From: Aureobasidium sp. EXF-3400
Taxonomy: Eukaryota > Ascomycota > Dothideomycetes > Dothideales > Saccotheciaceae
Direction of reading: 5' to 3'
Assembly: GCA_024195585.1 (NCBI GenBank)
Contig: SWBL01000711.1
Span: 1 to 10,655 of the forward strand
DNA: 10,655 bases
Part shown: one piece after another, positions 1-7,473 of the stretch
Numbering within the stretch: position 1 is the first letter of the stretch
Layout of the letters: each line of letters begins with the position of its first letter
Made by a program: the position numbers and the translations under genes
The notes under the pieces: generated by a model
Seen by the model: only the letters and a program-made list of their open reading frames with translations
Told to the model about the DNA's origin: nothing
The model's database searches: none

Positions 1-52
1 ATTCACAATTCCTAACCAGCAAAAGAATATCAATCGAACATACATAGACATC

Positions 53-1111
53 ATGCTATTTGAGTCGATGGCCACTCTTGTCACTGGCACTGCTTTTGGT
101 GCTGCGCTCGCAGCATCTGGCGTGTACATGCCCTCAGTGATCATTGATCAATTCCGGTTGACCGACTTCCATATGTTCCATATATTCGCGACTGCTATGG
201 GATCAAGCGCGTGAGTAAGACCAGTACGTCGCTAGGTTGAGTGAACGCCTTGACTAACTCCTTCTTATCTCAGGATGGCCATGCTCATCCTCGAAAAGTT
301 TAACATCAGCCAACGACCAGTCAGAGCGAACGCTAAGGTCAGCGTGTGGACACCATACGACGCAAATATTGCTGGTGGCGCCTTGGTCGGTATCGGGATG
401 GCCCTTTCAGGCGCTTGTCCCGGCACAGTCCTTGTGCAACTCGCTCAGAGGATACCATCCGCAAATGCCACTGCTCTTGGCGCGCTTTTCGGCGCAATTG
501 TATATGTCGGGACTCGAGATTGGATGGAACTCAAGGCACGTCCACATGAAGTCGCTAAGCAAGCACCTTGCAAGAAGACTATTTCTGAAGTGTTTCGGGC
601 TTCAGAAGCGGCTTTATACTCGATCTTCGGGCTAGGGATTGCGGGAGTACTATCGTTGACGAGGGCCAAAGTCGGAAACAGTCTCGTCCCACCGGTAATG
701 GGCGGTTTGCTCATCGGATCTGTGCAAGCACTCTCTTTGCTGCTCATATCCAAGCCCCTTGGTGTATTGACAGCGTACGAAGACTTAAGCCAGAATGTAC
801 TCCAAGCCTTCACTGGGCGCCTGGAGAAACAGGGCTGGTTGACGAATCCGATCATATTCTCCAGTGGAATCATTGCGGGCAGCGCGGTGTTGTTGCAGAA
901 CATACCTGCGGCGATCAGCTTTCCATCGGACGCAGCTATTCCATCCTGGCAAGCTTTTGCAGGAGGTGTTGTCATGACATTTGGCGCTAGGTTGGGTGGA
1001 GGTTGTACTTCTGGACACGGGCTGTCTGGACTGAGCGCTATGTCCTTCTCGAGCCTGTTAACGGTAGGGGCTATGTTCGGCGCTGGTATCTTGACACAGA
1101 AGCTTATGTGA
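53..1111 (+). CDS. YeeE/YedE family sulfur (thiosulfate) transporter, two exons
   Basis: Exons 53-210 and 274-1111 give a 331-residue multi-pass membrane protein. It resembles the Sulf_transp (DUF395, YeeE/YedE) family, whose characterised bacterial members take up thiosulfate across the plasma membrane. The ATG at 53 opens a hydrophobic segment (residues about 8-30, with the family-like GTAFGAALAASGVY). Two small-residue loops carry the family's Cys motifs: GMALSGACPGT (Cys about 101) and GARLGGGCTSGHGLSG (Cys about 297). These match the paired pore cysteines of bacterial YeeE; the third, N-terminal Cys of the bacterial protein is not evident. Length suits the two-repeat form. The intron joins GC|G (Ala53) and keeps the frame. 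It stands alone on this strand and converges with the phosphatase gene 1.1 kb away. Only 52 bases of upstream sequence are visible. Substrate is inferred from the family, not shown. Confidence 0.9.
211..273 (+). other. Spliceosomal intron in the sulfur transporter gene
   Basis: The intron is 63 nt, with donor GTGAGT, branch-like TGACTAAC at 251-258 and acceptor TCAG ending at 273. The frame upstream meets a stop (TGA at 212-214) right after the donor, and splicing in phase 2 restores the N-terminal helix in frame with the rest of the protein. Confidence 0.9.
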
Positions 1112-1250
1112 TCGAACGATTCAATAACCCGTGTCTACTTCCAGACGCCCTCCCTTGCTATGCCTCTGCCATGAACCTCCGCGTGGCACCACGGAGCATG
1201 CAAGAATGATATATTTGTTCATGTTTTGATAGCGCATAGATGGGAGCATG

Positions 1251-1266
1251 TATACATATATATATA
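1251..1266. repeat. Short TA-rich simple repeat
   Basis: An alternating T/A tract (TATACATATATATATA) about 140 bp past the transporter stop codon. It is probably a simple repeat or part of the AT-rich 3' region; no function can be read from it. Confidence 0.6.
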
Positions 1267-1956
1267 CTTCAGACGACTGCTACCAGCAGACGTGACGATG
1301 AGTCACTTGAAGATATCTCCATTGTCAGATCAAAGCATGTTTGTTGATATCCACAAGTCTCATTACCTTGAACTGCGACGCGATACGAGATTGAATAAGC
1401 TAGAAGCTCACGACGTTGCACACATCACGGCGCTGCGTAACGCCTCTCTTCCTCTCACCCTGTCTCAGTTTGATTCTTCTGCATGAACGCACGGGTACCA
1501 ACCACCTATCGATGAACCCTCTCCTATACTAAACATGGGGGGGTGGGATGGCTCGACGGGGAGAGCGTCTGGTAATTCCTCTTGAAGTAGCTATATATAC
1601 ACCCATTTCTACGAAAGGAAGAAGATCGTGAGTTCGGATCCTATAATCCTCAACCCTGCACGCTCACGTTAATGAACCTTGTCAAGTGCTCGGGCAATGC
1701 CCCCTTCGAGGTGGTAGCGGCAGGATCCCTAAGCCGTCATTGGTTTTCCCTGCTTTTCCCAATTGGGTTTTCACGGGTTTTTCATCAATCACAGGTGTCT
1801 ACTGGTTTGGTCGGACGGAGGTGTACTACGTGATGACTAGCTGGAATAGACAATAAGGTCGTCATTACTAAACTTGGCGGATATATATAACAAGACAACG
1901 CAGACGGAAATACTAGCGATAGCTCATGCCTCCACCAGGGCGAATAGCTTAAGGAT

Positions 1957-1987
1957 ATCAAATCAAATCAAATCAAATCAAATCAAA
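1957..1987. repeat. Pentanucleotide microsatellite (AATCA)n
   Basis: About six uninterrupted units of AATCA occupy this interval, starting with a partial ATCA and ending in AA. The run is perfect, which suggests recent slippage. It lies outside any supported coding region, about 245 bp past the phosphatase stop codon. Confidence 0.9.
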
Positions 1988-2232
1988 CCCCGAGCTATAA
2001 TCCATATAGTCTTGAGGCATGCAATACTTTCTCCCCAAGATCCACGACCAGGTAGGCAGTAGTTGAATGGCAAATTGCGGGTATGATCGCAGATGTCATA
2101 TATCTGTTACTAAACGATCGCTAGCGACGATGCATTGCGCTCTGAGATCATATCAGTATGGATATTTACATACGGCGAGTGGATCTATTGACTTTAGTCT
2201 TGTCGCCGTGAACATGGTCCGCTCCCACATTC

Positions 2233-3548
2233 TCATTTCAGAAAGGTCAATTTGCCAATCTCTTCACGACCGAGCTGAACACCACTCTGCTGGAGGTAAC
2301 GCTGGACATCGTCAAGGGCGTATGTCCAATTCGAGTCTGCGTATATCTTGCCCTTGAAGGCCAACACGACTTCACCATTGACAATAATCCGAAGACGTCT
2401 TTGATGATCTTTGGTCAAACAAACTTCCAAACCTACATGTCCTAAGTAGGGAGCAATCTTTCCGACGTTCCACTTGCGCTCAATATCCATGTGGGTTGTT
2501 GATGGCGGTCGTGATCCGTCATGATATAAGCCTAGCGCAATTACAAGATATAACACCTCTTCCCGATGCGTGAAGCCGGTCCAAAGGGGGAGGTTTTCTC
2601 CAGAGCGTCCAGCCAGAAGTTCTTGAAGAAGTTCGATTGTTCTTTCGAGCCACGGTAACGCGTAAACACCCGGTCGTGGCATACCATAGCCCTCGGAGTG
2701 ATAATACTTGATGTCTCGCGTATACTCGAATCCTAGCCAGTCTTCGGACGTAAAGAGTTTGGAGAATGGCGATTTATCTTCCAGTACCAAGTCGTAGCAG
2801 CATATGAGTTGCATGGCATATATGTCATGTGGTGTGAGTTTAAAGTCACCGATCGCGTACTCCGCCAGTCTATCGATTATGGGCACGGTGTATTGAGACT
2901 TGAACTCATCAGCGGCAGTTTGGCCGGCATTTTGGTCAATCTCTTCGAATTGTTTGTGCCAACACAGATTTTCGCAGCTTCTGGTACCTTCCCCAGCATC
3001 AATCTTCTGGACCCGACTTTGGGGGCTGCTGCAAGATGCTAAAGTCGACCAAGCTTCTGATATCAATTAGCCACAAGATCTTCGTCCGTTTGCACATTTG
3101 GCGGACCTTCGAATCCCTGTCCGAATGCTTGAGCAGACTCCTGACACCTCGCTGCCGAGTCCGTCCAGATGTCCAGACCTCTAAGAGAATTACCCGCGAG
3201 CAATGTGTCGGCATATCGCTTGCTAAGAGTTTTGCCCATCTTGTGACACTGTCGTATGCCCTGTTCAGATATTCGACCGATGTCTCTTTCTTGAACTCGG
3301 CATGAGTAATCCTGCAAAAAGGCAAGCTCTCCACGGGTGTATTCTTTGCCGCTCTTCTTCAAGCGCTTAAGCTTGTCGAGAAACGGAACAATCCCAGTGT
3401 GAAAGTCGTGTCCATTGACGTGGATGATTCCGTGCCGGAATAGATACACAGCACCTTTGACGTCAAGTCCAGGCGGTCGTGTTGGTTGGGTTTGAAACTT
3501 GGAGTATGGTGATATGGCTGCAATATGCTCGGTAACGACAAAGCTCAT
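2233..3548 (-). CDS. Histidine phosphatase superfamily protein (branch 2), two exons
   Basis: Exons 3548-3075 and 3006-2233 give 415 residues resembling the fungal branch-2 histidine acid phosphatases, phosphomonoesterases that use a phospho-histidine intermediate. The RHG catalytic motif is at residues 38-40 (GAVYLFRHGIIHVNGHD), a second basic motif WTDSAARC lies near 127-135 (Arg134), and the second catalytic His with acidic residues is in GFTHREEVLYLV (His305, Glu307/Glu308), followed by the family-like YLGHVGLE. No signal peptide or membrane segment is visible, so a cytosolic enzyme is likely. The start chosen (ATG 3548, purine at -3) puts RHG at the usual distance. The frame stays open upstream to about 3801, with ATGs at 3686 and 3635 that would add 46 or 29 residues. 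The single intron has a poor donor; see that entry. Substrate is not identifiable from sequence. Confidence 0.8.
3007..3074 (-). other. Inferred intron in the phosphatase gene, weak donor
   Basis: The upstream exon frame stops at a TGA just after GTGGCTAAT, and the C-terminal frame only opens downstream. A 68-nt intron with donor GTGGCT and acceptor GGGTCCAG joins ...DEDL to KIDAGEG in phase 0. The donor is far from GTAAGT, so another donor (GTGCAA about 24 nt upstream) or a genuine frameshift is possible. The junction is inferred. Confidence 0.5.
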
Positions 3549-3835
3549 TGCTCCAGATCCTGTCTGAGGTCCCGCTAGAATGATATTTTTGACTTCCTGT
3601 GATTTGATCCGTTGTCTGAATGCTGAACAAGGCATTGTGATGCTGATGTCTGTGAGCAAGCTGAAGAGCGACCGTAAGCTCCGCATTTCGAGCCAAGGAT
3701 CATCCTGGTATTTTCTTGGCGTGATGGGGCCGAAACGTCCGATACCATCAGTTAGCGTCAAACTGATGGCGTCAAGGTCTAGTGCTATGACGTATGTACT
3801 CTACTGTTAGACAACAGCTTGTGCCTCTTTTGATG

Positions 3836-3868
3836 CACTAGAGCGTGTTAGCAGCTAGTGTCAGACAC
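3836..3868. repeat. Small nested inverted repeats
   Basis: CACTAG (3836-3841) pairs with CTAGTG (3855-3860), and GTGTCAGACAC (3858-3868) is a perfect 5-1-5 palindrome. They sit just left of the possible inverted-repeat element and upstream of the phosphatase, so they may be part of repeat debris or protein-binding sites; nothing decides between these. Confidence 0.3.
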
Positions 3869-3869
3869 C

Positions 3870-4086
3870 TTAACACCACGGAATTCTGCGCTCTGAGTGG
3901 CTAGTCGATCCCTCAAGGTGTACAGTACAGTGTTGACATCATGGTGTGAAGGTCGTACAGTTAGTAGATCTTACTCGATGCAGCTAGCTTAGCAATAGCT
4001 CGATTAGCGTACTAGATAGCAAGCGCAAGAGCTCTAAGTCTAAGCTCTGAGAGCGCAGCGTAGCTAACTGTATACCACGTTGTTAA
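3870..4086. repeat. Possible degenerate inverted-repeat element (MITE-like relic)
   Basis: CTGCGCTCTGAG at 3886-3897 is inverted as CTGAGAGCGCAG at 4047-4058 (11 of 12 pairs match). Outside it, TTAACACCACGG (3870-3881) and CCACGTTGTTAA (4075-4086) also pair imperfectly (9 of 12), so the ends are TTAA. The interior is dense in TAGC/CTAG/TTAG words, as expected for repeat DNA hit by C-to-T (RIP-like) mutation. There is no coding capacity. It could also be chance similarity. Confidence 0.3.
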
Positions 4087-4446
4087 TATGAATAATTGGA
4101 GTAGTCAGAGCTCGTACTTACCACCAAGTCAATGAAGCTTGCCGAGCCAGTTGACTACGCAGTCGCTACCGTCGATAGGATCATTTCTTGATCAAATTGT
4201 AAAAAAGGCGTCTTGCTGTCTTTTCTACGTCGCCCTAATTCTTTTGCCAGCCGTTTAGCACAACATCGGTCCTGGCATTGTTATCCCTCGGGTCGCTAGG
4301 CGTGCATGTTATCTACAAGTTGCCACGCTTACCGCGAAAACTCCCTTGGCATAAATAGGAAGCATAAGGCCAAGCAATCGTGGAGGCGAATGGCTAAGGT
4401 GGCTGGCTCGAGGACACTCCGATGAGATTTGAAGCTTGACGACATC

Positions 4447-4803
4447 CTAGAATTCTGTCAGGGCTATCCAAATCCTCTGCGATGATGCCATTCTCGAATA
4501 CAGCGATGTTGTCCCGGAAGCTGCAGAGTTTGCTTCTGTTACCGCGCTGAACCACAATGTTGTGCCATCTGCTTTCCGAGTACTTGCGTCTCCTAGACCG
4601 TGTATGTTGGTTCCGGCGAAGCCAATAGCCACGAACTCACTTGCTCCTCTATCGCATCTTCTTAGAATCAAGATTGTGCAAGACAAGACCCACATTAGAC
4701 GACGAATGGGTTCCAATAGAATTCGTCGAGTGATTGGAAACCAATCCCAATCATGGTGTCTTGAACAAGGAAGAGAAGAAAAGCGCTTGTATTTCTTGTA
4801 CAT
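4447..4803 (-). other. Unassigned open frame, doubtful
   Basis: A 118-codon frame starts at ATG 4803 and stops at 4447. The opposite strand is also open over most of the same interval (about 4449-4825), so openness alone is weak evidence. A GTGAGT donor and CTAG acceptor 48 nt apart occur inside the minus frame, and the fragment MWVLSCTILIL is hydrophobic. I recognise no family and see no upstream exon. It could be the remnant of a gene, or chance. Confidence 0.15.
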
Positions 4804-5017
4804 CGACAAGCACAGACTGTCGTAAGGCACAGTGTGAATGACTTGGCTCAGACACCACTTTTATCTCACATCGGTGCTTTCATTCAAGTATACGAAAATG
4901 AGGGCATATCCAGCTTGGGCAGCAAGAAAACCCCGCGAAGCGATTAAAGTATCATATAAGTCTAGTGACTAAAACATGCAGTTAGTTACTCGATTCCTTG
5001 AATACGATGCTATCCAT

Positions 5018-7151
5018 CTAAGCGACGCCATGATTGTATGTTTGGACTAAAGACTCTTTGATAGCTTTGACAAGCGCAAGAACTTTTTCTTCTTGCAGTC
5101 GCCAGCACATGACCTGAAGTCCTACGGGAAATTTTTGACTACGATCGACAGAGACTAGTATCATTCTGTTAGTCTTGAGCTTGCGTGGAGCGTGACGAAC
5201 ATGACTGACACTCATCTGACTCAATGTCAAACACAGATCCTCGACCTGTGACTGGGAAAGTGCAAGACGGAAGGTCCAGCGCGTTGGCCACCGCCGTGTA
5301 TCCTGTTCGGGTTGGTAAGCGCGGTGACGAAAAGTGATGACGTTCTCTATTCTCACCAAAGTATCGATCCGTCCCTTCCTGCGTAACAGCATGCGGCGAT
5401 ACGGGTAATATGACTCCATCTACTGCTCGACCAGAGACTGTCTCAGCACCCTTGGATAACCAATATTGCAAGTAAGAACGCTTGTATTGTTGGATGTCCT
5501 CGCAAAGTTTCCAGAAATCTTCAGTTGGCAGTGAGCCTGAGTCCGCTTGCTGATACCATTCCTTGAGTTGATCAACTGGTGGCTCTCCGCTAGCATCGAT
5601 TGCGATGCGAATACATTTGGCAGAGGTCGAGCCAAATATTTGGAACTGGATAGATGCCACATTATCGTATGTTCGTGGCAGATCAGGAGAGACAAACTTA
5701 CAAGAGTTTCAGTGGCAATCTTGTGTGATGGCGGCTTCCACTCAACAATCTGTGCACGGTTAAGCAGATTCCTCCACATGCCACCTGAAGACAGGGGAAG
5801 AGTGTCAACTTACCTCGTGACCGCAAAGTTTCAAAGATTGTTCCAAGGTCGCAAGAGCCTGCTTTGTTGGAAGATCGGGAATCAAATGGCCGTCGTCCTT
5901 CATCAGCGCGAATACTAGGCTGCCATTCATAAGCGTCGCACGCTGACGCACGGCATCGAGTTTCTCCTGCCGCCAGGGTATCTCGAGAACGTCACAATTC
6001 GATAACCACGGAGCAGATTCTAGCAGCAGCTGGATGCAATGTTGAATAGACTGAGGATCTCGAGAGATCAGACCAATTGAGCCGGAGCCGACAGGTAATC
6101 CTGGTAGCTGTTCATTCATCAACGTATGCCTCACACACCAAATTGGCTTTCTGATACGTACTACACTTTCGATACCATCGGATGGCAGCCTTCCCTCGGA
6201 AAGTTTCATCCCATACAGTCCACAAAATGCAGCGGGGATGCGAGTTGATCCAGCTGTTCGCGATCAGCAATCGCAGACAAAGAGAGAGACGTCCATTTTG
6301 TCTTGCCCATATCGGTGGTCAGGCCTAATGGCGAGCCCCTGAGTGCAATTAAAGTGCCTTCACCTGTTGGTGTTGTCAGAGCTACCTGTCAATGGACAGC
6401 ATTCATGGACATACCACCACACGCCCCTCCAGCAGAAGAAATCCTGTTGTAAGGATTGATCGTTGAGCCAACAATATTATTCGTGGTCTCACCAAGCTGG
6501 AAATCATTAGCTGACATTGCGACGGGCAAAAATTGTGCACACTACCATCATGCTCATGGGAACGTTGGTCTTGCAAAACACTACAGCACCAAGATGTCGC
6601 AGCTTTTGCACTATGGTGCCCTCGTCCTCTTTCTTCTTAGGAGATCCGAGCCAACTGATAAAACCACATGCACTCTCAAGACCTGCGATGTTGTATCGAT
6701 CCATGACACTTATGGGTAGTCCATGTAACGGTCCCGATACACGACCGTGGAGTCGCCAATAAGCATCCAAGTTCCTCGCGTGCTCGCGAGCACTCACGAA
6801 ATTGATCTCGCTCAAACAATTAGCCTAGCAGCCTCTCTGTCAGTAATTGCCGGCCCAATCAATATCTAGACAGCTCGCTCTCACCAGCTGATGTGCTACT
6901 GCTGCTCGATGGCAAAAGGCAGACATGACTTCAAACGATGTCATTTCGCCTGTCGCAATCGAGGTCAGGATGAGCGCCACTCCGCTTTCTGTGATCAGTC
7001 TCTCGTTGTGACTGAGTTCAGTCGAGACAAGGACCGAGACGTCAGGACACGTCGCGGCAGCGGCGATTCGAGATGCGGGCAGTCGCCATTCCGGGGGTAT
7101 TAGACTCTGCAGAGCTTCTCTCTTGCGATGCGAAATCTCAGTCCAAGACAT
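5018..7151 (-). CDS. Amidase-signature family protein, ten exons, catalytic residues missing
   Basis: Exons 7151-6885, 6824-6546, 6496-6415, 6363-6307, 6253-6162, 6107-5814, 5749-5702, 5645-5357, 5302-5210 and 5154-5018 give 545 residues, the usual length for fungal acetamidase-like amidases, which cleave amides with a Ser-cisSer-Lys triad. The start MSWTEISHRKREAL and IPPEWRLP are typical of the family. Family landmarks follow in order: VAHQLANCLSEINF, GPLHGLPIS (about 120-128), TNVP, NNIVGSTINPYNR, GEGTLIALRGSPLG, AGSTRIPAAFCGLYG, ILPVSPHA, GYTAVANALDLPS and PVGLQVMCWRLQEEKVLAL. The nucleophile Ser231 is kept. The catalytic Lys is Met130 (SVMD for SLKD), and GGSSGG reads GGACGG (Ala207-Cys208), losing the cis-Ser. 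Hydrolysis is therefore unlikely: a pseudoenzyme, or an early pseudogene. Introns are 49-64 nt; the last one (5155-5209) is least certain. No signal peptide is visible. Confidence 0.85.
5702..5749 (-). other. 16-codon micro-exon of the amidase gene
   Basis: This 48-nt exon lies between two introns with consensus GTAAGT donors (5750-5813 and 5646-5701) and reads IVEWKPPSHKIATETL. It continues the GHE/VVEW motif of the family across both junctions, which supports both introns. Confidence 0.8.
6108..6161 (-). other. Stop-free 54-nt intron in the amidase gene
   Basis: Donor GTACGT and acceptor TGAACAG enclose 54 nt with no stop codon in the reading frame. Removal gives GIESVLPGLPVGSGSIG, which fits the family's block before the GPLSRS-like segment. 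Retention would add 18 residues in frame without breaking the protein. Confidence 0.7.
6254..6306 (-). other. GC-AG intron in the amidase gene
   Basis: The 53-nt intron has donor G|GCAAGA, branch-like GCTGAT and acceptor CGAACAG. It joins ACC-GAT-ATG-G to CT-GGA-TCA, giving TTDMAGSTRIP, which matches the family's GTDIGGSIRIP block. No GT lies in the exon end, so the GC donor is the only one that restores the motif. Confidence 0.75.
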
Positions 7152-7473
7152 CAAGGAATTTCGTTTGTGTGATGATGCACAGGCGGTACGTTGTCAGAAG
7201 ATACAAAAGACTCGTTCAGAAGCAGTCCTAGGGAGCTTGGACGTTTCGTCACCCGGCCCCTGTTTTACTGCGCTTACGCCAAGCATGAGATTCACAAAGC
7301 GCCTACGATATCGACAAGGAGAATACTCACGAGGAAAGGTTCTAGTGTAAGTGTCCAGATTGGCACGATCCATGGCCGTTTTGTCGCTATAGAGTCCGCA
7401 TCTGATATCAGTTGCCCAAAATATGCTCACGACTTCTTAGATACACTACTCGTCCAGTCATTCTGCGCTTCCG
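7152..7473. other. Spacer between amidase start and fluoride exporter stop
   Basis: These 322 bases hold the amidase 5' region and the fluoride exporter 3' end, both transcribed leftwards. Small open frames occur on both strands but none has a recognisable motif or an acceptable start. No clear TATA or CCAAT element was found. Confidence 0.5.

Larger units (their letters stand above)
1112..2232. other. Intergenic stretch between convergent genes, no gene seen
   Basis: This 1.1 kb should hold the 3' ends of the transporter (+) and phosphatase (-) transcripts. Open frames are short (up to 96 codons), overlap on both strands and show no recognisable motif or signal peptide. Visible structure is limited to a TA run at 1251-1266, a G run near 1538-1544, a 10-bp perfect palindrome CCCAATTGGG at 1758-1767 set in T-rich sequence, and the AATCA repeat at 1957-1987. 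Confidence 0.6.
3549..5017. other. Gene-poor stretch between phosphatase and amidase
   Basis: This should hold the phosphatase promoter on the right of its start and the amidase 3' end near 5017. The first 250 bases remain open in the phosphatase frame but lack family motifs. From about 3800 to 4130 the sequence is rich in TAG/CTA words and short inverted repeats. A good donor-like GGTAAGT on the minus strand near 4122 has no usable coding exon before it. From about 4447 to 4830 both strands are open. No gene can be assigned with confidence. Confidence 0.5.

Noticed and set aside
445..1018. Open frames antisense to the sulfur transporter
   Set aside because: They are shadows of a strongly supported membrane-protein gene and carry no motifs of their own.
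1226..1486. Plus-strand 86-codon frame after the transporter
   Set aside because: It begins across a TA simple repeat, shows no motif or splice context, and is probably 3' non-coding sequence.
4100..4200. Minus-strand GGTAAGT donor near 4122 as end of an upstream first exon of the phosphatase
   Set aside because: All three frames before the donor hit stops within a few codons or have no ATG that reaches it, so no coding exon can be built.
5018..7151. Amidase as several broken fragments (pseudogene by frameshift)
   Set aside because: The frame breaks coincide with splice-like signals, and removing nine introns of 49-64 nt restores a continuous family-length protein.
7194..7430. Minus-strand fragment with AMDRANL, loosely like an MFS transporter motif
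   Set aside because: It starts with GTG, has no membrane helices around it, and a single short match is too weak in the amidase leader region.
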